Of a stretch of DNA of 64,000 nucleotides, positions 26,113-33,544 are shown piece after piece. The DNA comes from an uncultured Eubacteriales bacterium (GTDB lineage: Bacteria; Bacillota; Clostridia; Christensenellales; Aristaeellaceae): the NCBI GenBank assembly GCA_900316415.1, contig ONCV01000014.1, positions 25,147 through 89,146 of the forward strand, in the 5' to 3' direction. The translations under genes were made by a program, and so were the position numbers. The notes beneath the pieces are model-generated. The model searched no databases, was not told the origin of the DNA, and saw only the letters and a program-made list of their open reading frames with translations. Each line of letters opens with the position of its first letter. Position 1 is the first letter of the stretch.

Positions 26113-26162
26113 ATCAAAAAGAAAGGGCCGAAAGGGATGCAACCTGCATTCGCTTTCGGCCC
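26113..26162 (-). terminator. Intrinsic terminator inside the kinase/AAA+ block
   Basis: 10-bp stem (26125-26134 with 26153-26162; GGGCCGAAAG arm), 18-nt loop, followed on the minus strand by TTTCTTTTT. It separates the HTH/LRR-kinase pair from the Clp_N membrane gene, so read-through would set their ratio unless an unseen promoter follows. Confidence 0.8.
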
Positions 26163-26169
26163 TCGATTC

Positions 26170-27879
26170 CTATTCGTACCGGATTTCGAAAGGAGGATCC
26201 TTCAGTTCCTCCGCCAGGGGTGCCATCTCGCTGCTCAGCACCACGCTTTCCAGCATGGGCAGGCTCATCAGCGGCGTAAGATCCCGAACAGGGTCGGCTG
26301 CGATATTCAGCCTCTTCAGTCCCCTGTGTCCGTTCAGCGGTGTCAGGTCGCTCACCGCGGTGTGGGAGATGTCGAGCTCTTCCAGCCGGTCCACCTCTTT
26401 CAGATCCTCCAGAGACTGTATTCCTGACCAGGAAAGCTTCAGAACCGACACGCTCTTTCCCGCGAGATAGCGGTAACTCTGCGTGTAGTTGGCAAGATCC
26501 AGATAATCAAAGTTTCCCAGCTCAGCAATGGTTTTCGGGTCGTAGTTCTGTACATCGCAAAGATCCAGAAATCTCAGATTGGGGCACTTCGTCAGCGGGG
26601 TAATGTCCGTCACCGGATTGCCGTTGATCCCAACATAGGTCAGTCTGTCCATCCCGGCCAGCGCTGAAATGTCCCTGACACGGTTGTGCTTCAGTTCGAC
26701 CCTGCTCACCCGCCGCAGCTCTGCCAGAGCGGAAATATCCTCCAGCTCCTGGGCTGCCAGGCAGACCTCCTCCAGCTGAGGCATTCCGCGAATGTCCTCA
26801 AGGTTGATCACGTCTCCGCGGCCAGCCCGGCCCCCGGCATACCATTCGTTGACTGCTGCATAAAATGAGTCCGCATCGGGATAAGCGCGGTCCGCCACGA
26901 CATACACGCCGCTGACCTGCGGCAGCATCTTCTCCGTGATCACAGCTCCTTCCGGAAGTCCCAGGCTCTGCCGGACCGCCTCCCGGATCAGGGGACTGGA
27001 GAAAGGGATATTTTGCATTCCGCGCCTTGCCAGCATCACTCCGCCCGCCAGCACAGCCGCCGCAGCCACCACCGCTGCGGCAGCGTGAAAAAAACGCCGC
27101 CGTCTGCATCTGCGGGGTTCAACTTTCTGCAGCGCTGCCTTCACCTGCAGCACATGATCATATCTGCGATCCGGATCGAAGGCGGTCATTCGCGTGATCA
27201 CCCTCTCCAACGGCGTTTTCGCTTTCTTCGGCGGTTCGTCTTCTCCGCGAAGCATCCAGTTCAGCACCAGACCCAGGCTGTAGATATCGGATCTCCGGTC
27301 GGTCTGGGCAAAGCCATACTGCTCCGGAGGCGCGAACCCCCGGGTTCCCAGAATCGCGGTGTCCATATCCTTTCCGCTGCAGACCCGGGCGATGCCGAAA
27401 TCGATCAGTACGGGAGTCCCATCTTCCCTCAGGATGATATTCTCAGGCTTGATATCCCGGTGGATGATCGGCGGCTCCGCCCCGTGCAGATGCTGCAGCT
27501 GATCGCAGAGACGGATCCCAGTTTCCAGAACCTCCTCCTCGCTCCATTTTCCCTTCTTTACCCTGGAAAGCGGCTCCCCTGGAATATACTGTCGCAATGT
27601 GCACCGCATACCCTCATTACGGTATTCTCCCAGAAAACGGGGCAGCGGCGGAGCGGTCAGGCTTCGCAGCGGCTCCGGCTCGCTCAGCCCGTACAGAGGG
27701 TGCTCCTTCAGGAAGCATTTCACCGTCACCAGATCCGTGCTCCCCTTCTCCCGAGCCAGCAGGGTTTCCGTATCCCGGGACACGGAAAGGCACTCCAGCA
27801 GCTCATACTTTTCCCTCAGCTGAAGCGGATAATCCATCTCATCCGGGAGCTCCAGGTTCCGCGGCTTCTGTTCCGTCAT
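26170..27879 (-). CDS. Membrane-anchored Ser/Thr kinase with extracellular leucine-rich repeats
   Basis: 569 aa. Cytosolic kinase domain (about 20-245): K54, IIHRDIKPEN (HRD at 140-142), DFG at 160-162 and GTRGFAPPEQY. The glycine-rich loop is not canonical (CLSVSRDTETLL). A basic run (RRCRRRRFF) precedes one membrane helix at about 264-285. The outside part carries LRRs of internalin-like spacing (about 340-560, units such as DISALAELRRVSRVELKHN). This is a receptor-kinase layout, unlike the PASTA-domain PknB of cell-wall control. The ATG is one base after the stop of the HTH gene (TAA-A-ATG), so translation is coupled. Confidence 0.92.
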   Translation of the reverse strand: MTEQKPRNLELPDEMDYPLQLREKYELLECLSVSRDTETLLAREKGSTDLVTVKCFLKEHPLYGLSEPEPLRSLTAPPLPRFLGEYRNEGMRCTLRQYIPGEPLSRVKKGKWSEEEVLETGIRLCDQLQHLHGAEPPIIHRDIKPENIILREDGTPVLIDFGIARVCSGKDMDTAILGTRGFAPPEQYGFAQTDRRSDIYSLGLVLNWMLRGEDEPPKKAKTPLERVITRMTAFDPDRRYDHVLQVKAALQKVEPRRCRRRRFFHAAAAVVAAAAVLAGGVMLARRGMQNIPFSSPLIREAVRQSLGLPEGAVITEKMLPQVSGVYVVADRAYPDADSFYAAVNEWYAGGRAGRGDVINLEDIRGMPQLEEVCLAAQELEDISALAELRRVSRVELKHNRVRDISALAGMDRLTYVGINGNPVTDITPLTKCPNLRFLDLCDVQNYDPKTIAELGNFDYLDLANYTQSYRYLAGKSVSVLKLSWSGIQSLEDLKEVDRLEELDISHTAVSDLTPLNGHRGLKRLNIAADPVRDLTPLMSLPMLESVVLSSEMAPLAEELKDPPFEIRYE

Positions 27880-27880
27880 T

Positions 27881-28318
27881 TTATATCAGCTCCCCCAGCA
27901 GCGTCAGGCCGTAAGCGCTCAGCAGTTCCTGAGTTCTCATCGCGTTGAATCCGTTTTTTAAGCTGAAAAGAATCACCGCGTCCCTTTTAAGCCGCGGATA
28001 CAGGGGACTTTTCCCGGCAGCCCGCAGCAGCTTTTGGGTCTCATCGATGTTCAGCCCCATGCCGAAAGCCAGCTGTATCACCTTGTCCCTGGACGGTTTT
28101 CTGGTTCCGTTAAACAGCTGGTGACCATAGGTACGGTCGATCTGAGCAGAGAGAATCACCCGTTCCGGAACCAGGCCGCGCTCATCGCAAAGCATTCGCA
28201 GCTGTGTGCAGAAGTCCGCTGTTTCCAGCTGTTTCTCATGCTGCTGCAGAAATGAGGAAAGATTTTTTGTCCTGAAAAGCCTTTTCATCAGAGAATCCGT
28301 GCTGATGGCATCCGGCAT
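27881..28318 (-). CDS. HTH (XRE-like) regulator of the kinase/AAA+ block
   Basis: 145 aa. The central part (about 40-95: FCTQLRMLCDERG, VPERVILSAQIDRTYGHQLFNGTRKPSRDKVIQLAFGMGL) fits a lambda-repressor-like fold with recognition helix near SAQIDRTYGHQLFNG. A C-terminal region (about 100-145) may dimerise or bind a partner; no known sensor domain. GGAGG seven bases before the ATG. First gene behind the promoter at 28368-28396, so an autoregulator is likely. Direct DNA binding is inferred from the fold only. Confidence 0.78.
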   Translation of the reverse strand: MPDAISTDSLMKRLFRTKNLSSFLQQHEKQLETADFCTQLRMLCDERGLVPERVILSAQIDRTYGHQLFNGTRKPSRDKVIQLAFGMGLNIDETQKLLRAAGKSPLYPRLKRDAVILFSLKNGFNAMRTQELLSAYGLTLLGELI

Positions 28319-28367
28319 GATGTTTCCTCCGAAAATTGTAAAAAAAGTAATCCACTATGGAAAAATC

Positions 28368-28396
28368 ATTATAGATTCTAATCGTGGTAAAAGCAA
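28368..28396 (-). promoter_or_regulatory. Promoter of the kinase/AAA+ block (minus strand)
   Basis: TTGCTT (28391-28396), 17-bp spacer, perfect TATAAT (28368-28373); about 50 bp of AT-rich leader before the ATG at 28318. Confidence 0.75.
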
Positions 28397-28602
28397 GAAT
28401 GCATTTTGCATACATGCTTCAGGATAGGTTAATCTTCAAACCTGGGACATGCAGAACCGGAGACCTGGATTACTCTGGCAATGACTTTTTTTCACAGATG
28501 ATCATCTTGTCCGGATGTTACTTGTTACCAAAAAACCAAAAATTTAAAGGTACGTATCTTTGGGGGGCGTCAAACCATCTCAGAGAGCATCAGCCAAGAA
28601 TA
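28397..28602. other. AT-rich intergenic region without a gene
   Basis: No frame here has both a ribosome site and a coding-like sequence. The segment separates the tRNA array from the kinase block and is clearly lower in GC than either flank, which fits a boundary of acquired DNA. Confidence 0.5.
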
Positions 28603-28634
28603 ACAAAAACCCCCGCGAGCATTACTCGTGAGGG
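28603..28634 (-). terminator. Terminator of the tRNA array
   Basis: 10-position stem with one mismatch (28610-28619 with 28625-28634), followed on the minus strand by TTTTTGTT. Lies 47 bp beyond the last tRNA. Confidence 0.75.
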
Positions 28635-28680
28635 CTCTTGTGCTTGTGTTTAAAGGGTTTGGCTGAACCCTCGAAATCAG

Positions 28681-28751
28681 AGCGGGTGATGGGAATCGAA
28701 CCCACGTAGCCAGCTTGGAAGGCTGGAACTCTACCATTGAGTTACACCCGC
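28681..28751 (-). tRNA. tRNA-Gly (anticodon TCC)
   Basis: Acceptor GCGGGUG pairs with CACCCGC, discriminator U; anticodon stem CCAGC/GCUGG encloses CUUCCAA. Canonical T-loop UUCGAUU. CCA not encoded. Confidence 0.96.
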
Positions 28752-28760
28752 AAAAAATGG

Positions 28761-28833
28761 AGCGGTAGACGAGGCTCGGACTCGCGACCTCCACCTTGGC
28801 AAGGTGGCGCTCTACCAACTGAGCTACTACCGC
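28761..28833 (-). tRNA. tRNA-Gly (anticodon GCC) with altered T-loop
   Basis: Acceptor GCGGUAG/CUACCGC, anticodon stem CCACC/GGUGG around UUGCCAA. The T-loop reads UCCGAGC: position 55, almost always U (pseudouridine), is C. D-loop GG is kept. CCA is encoded, followed by TTTTTT. Confidence 0.94.
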
Positions 28834-28863
28834 ATACCCACACCGTGGGAAACCGGGAAATCG

Positions 28864-28944
28864 TGCGGACGAAGAGACTCGAACTCTTACGTCGGGGACA
28901 CCAGAACCTAAATCTGGCGCGTCTGCCAATTCCGCCACGCCCGC
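28864..28944 (-). tRNA. tRNA-Leu (anticodon TAG)
   Basis: Class II tRNA with a long variable arm. Acceptor GCGGGCG/CGUCCGC with one G-U pair; anticodon loop UUUAGGU. T-loop UUCGAGU. CCA not encoded. Confidence 0.96.
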
Positions 28945-28973
28945 ATCGCGTTCGCCCGGAGCAGCAGAGAAAG

Positions 28974-29046
28974 TGACCCATTGGAGATTCGAACTCCAGA
29001 CACCTTGATTAAAAGTCAAGTGCTCTGCCAACTGAGCTAATGGGTC
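28974..29046 (-). tRNA. tRNA-Lys (anticodon TTT)
   Basis: Acceptor GACCCAU/AUGGGUC, discriminator A; anticodon stem CUUGA/UCAAG around CUUUUAA; T-loop UUCGAAU. Confidence 0.96.
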
Positions 29047-29052
29047 GCAAAG

Positions 29053-29124
29053 CTGGGGTGGCAGGGCTCGAACCTACGAATGCGGGAGTCAAAGTCCCGT
29101 GCCTTACCACTTGGCTACACCCCA
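29053..29124 (-). tRNA. tRNA-Gln (anticodon TTG)
   Basis: Begins with U as usual for tRNA-Gln; acceptor UGGGGUG/CACCCCA, discriminator G; anticodon stem CGGGA/UCCCG around CUUUGAC. Confidence 0.96.
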
Positions 29125-29175
29125 ACGTAGGTAAATCTATCTGCCAATCACAGGAGCCGCAGATCGAAAAAATGG

Positions 29176-29250
29176 GGTGAGTAGTGGGACTCGAACCCAC
29201 GGTCTTCAGAGCCACAATCTGACGCGTTAACCAACTACGCTATACCCACC
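29176..29250 (-). tRNA. tRNA-His (anticodon GTG)
   Basis: Encodes the extra G(-1) typical of tRNA-His opposite C73; acceptor GUGGGUA/UACUCAC; anticodon stem UCAGA/UCUGA around UUGUGGC. CCA is encoded next, then TTTTTT. Confidence 0.96.
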
Positions 29251-29259
29251 ATATAATGG

Positions 29260-29313
29260 CGCGCCTGCCACGGCTTAGAAGGCCGTTGCTCTATCCAACT
29301 GAGCTACAGGCGC
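29260..29313 (-). pseudogene. tRNA-Arg (anticodon TCT) lacking the T-arm and variable loop
   Basis: The 5' half is a normal tRNA-Arg: acceptor GCGCCUG, D-arm with GG, anticodon stem ACGGC/GCCGU around CUUCUAA. After the anticodon stem only GG remains before the 3' acceptor strand CAGGCGC, the discriminator G and an encoded CCA. About 20 nt, equal to the variable loop and T-arm, are missing. The acceptor still pairs perfectly. First gene in the array, right behind the promoter. Either a deletion-inactivated tRNA or a sequence or assembly error; a functional T-armless tRNA would be exceptional in bacteria. Confidence 0.85.
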
Positions 29314-29388
29314 AAGCCATAGGACGGCTTCTCCAAAGGGCTTTGGCGCTGACGAAGGACTCAAGGAGTCTCTCGCTGACAGAATGGA

Positions 29389-29417
29389 ATTATATCACGG
29401 TCCGCCCTCCCTGTCAA
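29389..29417 (-). promoter_or_regulatory. Consensus promoter of the tRNA array
   Basis: Perfect TTGACA (29412-29417), 17-bp spacer, perfect TATAAT (29389-29394) on the minus strand, 76 bp before the first tRNA. Confidence 0.92.
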
Positions 29418-29451
29418 CTACATTTTTTGGCTTTCCCCCTTCGCCCCTTCC

Positions 29452-31233
29452 TCACTGATAGGGATTGTACTCGATGGTCTCCTGGTACGCCTTGTAGGTG
29501 GAGGTAAACAGAAGCTCCCGCCGGATCTCCTTCCCGCCCTGCTTCCACACCTTCCAGGTCTCCACCACATAGCCCTTCCGGCCCGTGACGGTCTTTTTGG
29601 TTTCCCCGGGGGACAGTTCCCCGTTGATGATGTAATTGGTTCCCTCCGGCTGGGGGATCGTTTTGGTGGTCACGCTCTCCAGGTCGATGCTGGTGTCCAC
29701 GCCCAGGCTCATGCCGTATACGCTGACGGACACCCTGCGGTCCGCATAGGCAGCGATCAGGAAGATCGGCCAGTCCGTATTGTTTCTGAACTTGAAGTCC
29801 AGCCCAGGCCAGTTAACCGTGGCATCGAAGCCTTTTTCCACATAGCTGGAAGGCCAGGCGTGCGGACTGCGCTCCAGAATCTCCAGATTGGCCCGGGCCA
29901 CCGCATTGAACAGGGTGGAACTCGTCTGGCAAACCCCGCCGCCGATCTCGTCCCGGCTCTGTCCGCCGGAAATGGCCGCCGCGGGCAGATAGCCCTTCTC
30001 CGCCGTCCTCTCTCCCGTCGTTCCGTTGAAGCTGAAGATCTCTCCCGGAAGGACGGTGATGCCGTTGATGGCTTCCGCGCTGAGCCGGATGTTGGTGTTC
30101 CGGTTCCGGTTGCTGGTCGTCTGCGTGGTATAGGACGAAATCAGTCCGAAGCTGTTCATCAGTTCCGTCTTCGTCACGTCGGCCAGAATCTTCTCCGGCG
30201 TCAGGAAGATGGAGTTGAAGTAATCCTCTCCGTCCAGCATCGCTGCCGTCTTTTCATAAATGATTTCCGGATCCAGATAGGCGCCGGGCTGATCCTCCGT
30301 AAAGGTGAAGGTCTTCGTCCCGAAATCAAAGGACGCGACCATGCTGTTCACCGGCTCCCGGTTCACATAGTTGGAAATGCCCTCACAGAAGCTCTTCAGT
30401 GCCTGATGGTCCCAGCTCTTGACCGTGGTCAGGCTGACCGGAAAGCTGCGCAGGTTCGAGGCCCGGTCCACCCGTTCCTGGAAGGGCGTCTTTCCGCTTC
30501 CGCGCAGGCCGGCCGTATTTCCGCGGGCCTGGCTCCAGGCGTCCGCGACGATTTCCGAAACGTTTCGGCTCACCGGAACCCGATCCGGCGTCACGTGCCA
30601 GCTCTGGTTTCCGACCGTGATCGTCAGGTCAAAATCGAACCCTTCCATATCGGCGCGGGCGCTCACCGCCTGTTCCGCTTCCTCCCGGGTCATGCCGCCC
30701 ACATGCAGGCCGTCAATATAGACGCCCGGATAGATCCGGTCCGTGTAAATTTCCTTCGCGCAGGCCTGAAAGTCTTCCCAGGTCCCCGGGTTCATTGGAA
30801 GCAGCGCTCCGTTGGCAAAGCCCACATTGGGCAGGAAACGGTAGGTGCTGCCGGTCACCTGCGGAATCACCAGCCATGCGCAGAACAGAATTCCCGTCAG
30901 GGAAAGGAGCGCGCAGGCCATCCACGCGCCGCGATGCTTCAGCCTTTTTTTCTTCCGGCCGCGGCTCCGCTCCGGGAGGACCGGTTCATATCGGTCGAAA
31001 TCGTCAAACAGGGGCATGGGAGCTTCGGAATCCTCCGCAGGCTCCTCGTTTTCCGGAAAATAGTGCCGGTGGGTAGCCTGCGCCGCGCGCGCCGCCTCGT
31101 CGCGTTCCCGGAGATCTTCCTCCCGTCCCAGGGGGCGCTTTCCCGGCAGCGGATCCCGCGATTCCTTCCAGCTTTCTCCGCCAATGACTTCCCCGTCGCC
31201 CTCATACAGGTCGTATCTCTTGATTCTCGCCAT
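29452..31233 (-). CDS. VanW-family cell-envelope protein
   Basis: 593 aa. A cytosolic charged N-terminus (about 1-102) ends in RGRKKKRLKHRG before one membrane helix (about 105-125); the rest should be outside. A peptidoglycan-binding-type domain (about 170-330, GVYIDGLHVGGMTREEAE) precedes the VanW domain (about 370-520: ILPGEIFSFN-like VLPGEIFSFNGTTG, GGGVCQTSSTLFNA, AYADRRVSVSVYG) and a C-terminal G5-like strand region (GELSPGETKKTVTG). The biochemical role of VanW is not established. The gene begins three bases after the rex stop, so it is probably coupled to rex. Confidence 0.88.
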   Translation of the reverse strand: MARIKRYDLYEGDGEVIGGESWKESRDPLPGKRPLGREEDLRERDEAARAAQATHRHYFPENEEPAEDSEAPMPLFDDFDRYEPVLPERSRGRKKKRLKHRGAWMACALLSLTGILFCAWLVIPQVTGSTYRFLPNVGFANGALLPMNPGTWEDFQACAKEIYTDRIYPGVYIDGLHVGGMTREEAEQAVSARADMEGFDFDLTITVGNQSWHVTPDRVPVSRNVSEIVADAWSQARGNTAGLRGSGKTPFQERVDRASNLRSFPVSLTTVKSWDHQALKSFCEGISNYVNREPVNSMVASFDFGTKTFTFTEDQPGAYLDPEIIYEKTAAMLDGEDYFNSIFLTPEKILADVTKTELMNSFGLISSYTTQTTSNRNRNTNIRLSAEAINGITVLPGEIFSFNGTTGERTAEKGYLPAAAISGGQSRDEIGGGVCQTSSTLFNAVARANLEILERSPHAWPSSYVEKGFDATVNWPGLDFKFRNNTDWPIFLIAAYADRRVSVSVYGMSLGVDTSIDLESVTTKTIPQPEGTNYIINGELSPGETKKTVTGRKGYVVETWKVWKQGGKEIRRELLFTSTYKAYQETIEYNPYQ

Positions 31234-31236
31234 TCG

Positions 31237-31866
31237 TCATCCATTCTTCTGATGCATCAGATAGCTGAGCGTATGCAGCGAATCGCTCAGATGAAGATTG
31301 ACAACCACCATGTCCTTTTCATAGGCAAGATCCACCGGGGCAAAATTCCACACCGCGCGAATGCCGCAGGCATAGACCCGGTCCAGTGTTTTCTGGGCTT
31401 CCTCCGCCGGAATCGCCAGCACGGCGATCTGCGGCTTCAGGGAGCGGATCCTCTCTTCCATCTCCGAGGCATAATAGACCGGAATCATCCCGGGTTCCTG
31501 GCGAACTTTCTCCCCGTCCACGTCGAACATGGCCAGCGTCCGGAATCCCTCCCGGGAGAAGCTGGCGTAATTGGCGACAGCCTGTCCCATGCGTCCGGCG
31601 CCGATGATAACCATCCGATGCTCCTGATCCAGCCCCATGATTTCCCGGATATGCTGTTTCAGCTCCTGAACCTGATATCCGTATCCCTGCCGTCCCGCTC
31701 CGCCGAAGCTGTTGATGTCCTGCCGGATCTGGGAAGGCGTCATCTGCATCCGATCTCCCAGCTCCTGGGAGGAGATCTGTTTTACGTCTTCCCTCTCCAG
31801 CTCCCTCAGATGCCGGTAATAGATGGGTAATCTCCGGATCACGGCGTCTGAAATATATCCTGACAT
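31237..31866 (-). CDS. rex: Redox-sensing transcriptional repressor Rex
   Basis: NADH/NAD+-sensing repressor of fermentation and respiration genes. 209 aa, the usual length. An N-terminal winged helix (about 1-80: SSQELGDRMQMTPSQIRQDINSFG) is followed by a Rossmann fold (about 85-209) with GAGRMGQAVANY and FDVD, which bind the dinucleotide. AGGAGG before the ATG. Downstream of mltG (60 bp) and directly coupled to the VanW gene. Confidence 0.96.
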   Translation of the reverse strand: MSGYISDAVIRRLPIYYRHLRELEREDVKQISSQELGDRMQMTPSQIRQDINSFGGAGRQGYGYQVQELKQHIREIMGLDQEHRMVIIGAGRMGQAVANYASFSREGFRTLAMFDVDGEKVRQEPGMIPVYYASEMEERIRSLKPQIAVLAIPAEEAQKTLDRVYACGIRAVWNFAPVDLAYEKDMVVVNLHLSDSLHTLSYLMHQKNG

Positions 31867-31926
31867 GTTGATTTGTTCCTCCTGCCCGTCCCGGATGCTT
31901 TCTCCCGGAAAGCGTCACCGGCCCGT

Positions 31927-33126
31927 TTATTGAATGCCTCTGCTCTGATCGTACTGTTTCCACAGCGGTGCGTAGATTGCGACAGCCTGCTCATGCTCCG
32001 CCAGCGTCCGGGAAAAATACAGCTCTCCGCTTTCGGGATTCTTGGCGCAGAAGAACAGATAGTTTTCCGCCGTATACAGGGGATCCGGATTCAGGGCAGC
32101 CCGGATGGCTGCTCCGGAGGGGCTGCAGATCGGTCCCGCCGGCAGGCCGCTGACAACATAGGTATTGTATGGATTCTTTTCCTTCAGATCCTGCTCCTCC
32201 AGGGCCATCTTCCGGATTCCGGTGATATAGTGGATGGTGACGTCGCTCTCCAGCTTCATTCCCGCCTTCAGGCGGTTATGGAACACGGCGCTGACTTTGG
32301 CGAAATCATTCGCTCCGGCTTCCTTCTCGATGAGGCTGGCCAGGGTCAGAACCTGATCCATCGTCATTCCCTGCTCCTCCGCCTGCTCCTGCAGCTCCGC
32401 AGGGAAAAGCGCCTCCGTCTGGCTCAGCAGCTTCCGGATGATATCCTTCTCCGTCGCCGTGACATAAACCTCATAGGTATCCGCCGCAAGGTAACCCTCC
32501 AGGATATATTTCCTGTCCGGAGCGTTCTTTTGGGACAGTACGTCCGCAATGTAGTAGTAATCCCGGAATTCCTCCCCCGTCCGGCAAAGGTTCAGGAAGG
32601 TCTCCCCGCTTTCCAGCACGCCGTCCCGGACCAGCTTGGCAGCGAATTCCTCGATGGATTCGCCGGGAATCAGGGTAATGTTCCGCACCAGCGGATTACC
32701 GTCCCCCGTCGTCAGCTGATCGGCGATCTCCGCCATGCTCATCGTCTTCTTCAGGCTGTACTGGCCGATCTGCAGCTTCTGTCCCATCCCTGCAAAATCG
32801 CAGTAATACTTGAAGACGCTTTTGCTGCGAATGAGCCCGGCCTTCTCCAGGTTGTTGGCCACCCGGGTCAGGCTCTGTCCGCTTTCAATGGCAAAGAGAA
32901 TTTCCTGATCGTCCTTCGCGTCCACGGGCCCGGCGTACTCCCTGTACAGCCTGTTCCAGAGGGACATCAGCAGGCCGACCACAATCACGCCCACCGTCAG
33001 GCTGACCAGAATCGGCCGGAGGATCTTCCATGCCGCGCTGTACCAGTATCCCCCGTATTCCCGTTCCCGGTAGATGCTGCGATAGGTCGTCTCTTCCTCT
33101 CTGTTTTTCACCTTTCCGATCCTCAT
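31927..33126 (-). CDS. mltG: Endolytic murein transglycosylase MltG
   Basis: Cleaves nascent glycan strands and so limits peptidoglycan chain length. 399 aa: cytosolic N-terminus, one membrane helix (about 38-57), LysM-like region (about 75-140), then the YceG catalytic domain with the active Glu in LASLIEKEAG and the conserved YNTYVVSGLPAGPICSPS stretch. Overlaps the ylbF stop as ATGA, indicating coupled translation. Confidence 0.95.
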   Translation of the reverse strand: MRIGKVKNREEETTYRSIYREREYGGYWYSAAWKILRPILVSLTVGVIVVGLLMSLWNRLYREYAGPVDAKDDQEILFAIESGQSLTRVANNLEKAGLIRSKSVFKYYCDFAGMGQKLQIGQYSLKKTMSMAEIADQLTTGDGNPLVRNITLIPGESIEEFAAKLVRDGVLESGETFLNLCRTGEEFRDYYYIADVLSQKNAPDRKYILEGYLAADTYEVYVTATEKDIIRKLLSQTEALFPAELQEQAEEQGMTMDQVLTLASLIEKEAGANDFAKVSAVFHNRLKAGMKLESDVTIHYITGIRKMALEEQDLKEKNPYNTYVVSGLPAGPICSPSGAAIRAALNPDPLYTAENYLFFCAKNPESGELYFSRTLAEHEQAVAIYAPLWKQYDQSRGIQ

Positions 33127-33464
33127 CCCGGCAGCTGGATATCCAGCCCCGTCGCGTCCGTGATTATTTTCACAAGATCCGCCATGGTCTGCTGAAGGCG
33201 CATCTCCGCCAGCAGAAACTGGCTGACCTCCGGTTTTCCCATCAGCAGCGTGCTCAGCGCGGAAAAGCGCTGGATCTCCTCGGCATCGTTCTCCTTTCCG
33301 GCCATCATGTTCATCTGCAGGGTCACCTGCATCCGCCGGTATTCCCGAAGGAGGGCAGCCACGGTTTCGTCGCCCATCACCTCATCCTTCAGCTGGTGAT
33401 AGGTTCTGTATTCCTCGCTCTGCCGGATCTCATCCGCCAGCCGGTATGCCGCTGAATATTCCAT
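33123..33464 (-). CDS. ylbF: YlbF/YmcA-family protein
   Basis: Small all-helical cytosolic protein (113 aa) of the family whose Bacillus members form a complex affecting RNase Y and mRNA processing. It shows the LADEIRQSEEYRTYHQLKDEVM core and a helical C-terminus. The frame is open to 33548, but GGAGG lies directly before the ATG pair at 33464-33467, so the short form is chosen. Adjacent to an RNase J gene, which fits an RNA-processing context. Confidence 0.85.
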   Translation of the reverse strand: MEYSAAYRLADEIRQSEEYRTYHQLKDEVMGDETVAALLREYRRMQVTLQMNMMAGKENDAEEIQRFSALSTLLMGKPEVSQFLLAEMRLQQTMADLVKIITDATGLDIQLPG

Positions 33465-33488
33465 CATCCACCTCCAAAAAGCATAAGA

Positions 33489-33508
33489 GGGAGGAAATAT
33501 TTCCTCCC
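33489..33508 (-). terminator. Palindromic hairpin between the RNase J gene and ylbF
   Basis: 20-bp perfect palindrome (GGGAGGAAAT arm). T-rich sequence (TCTTATGCTTTTT) follows on the minus strand. It could be a weak terminator or an RNA-processing site ahead of ylbF. Confidence 0.55.
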
Positions 33509-33544
33509 CGAAATCATAACATTTCTGTAACGATTCCGTCAAGA

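Noticed and set aside
9944..28318. Type VI or type VII secretion locus
   Set aside because: The kinase, phosphatase, FHA and Clp-type parts recall it, but no sheath, tube, spike, baseplate, EccC-type ATPase or WXG100 gene is present in the window.
28384..28653. 89-codon plus-strand frame in the AT-rich gap
   Set aside because: No ribosome site; its 3' part runs antisense through the tRNA terminator; composition is not coding-like.
28681..29313. CRISPR-like repeated pattern
   Set aside because: The repeating GAGCTC/TTCGAA words are D- and T-arms of tandem tRNA genes. No regular repeat-spacer array or cas gene was seen in the window.
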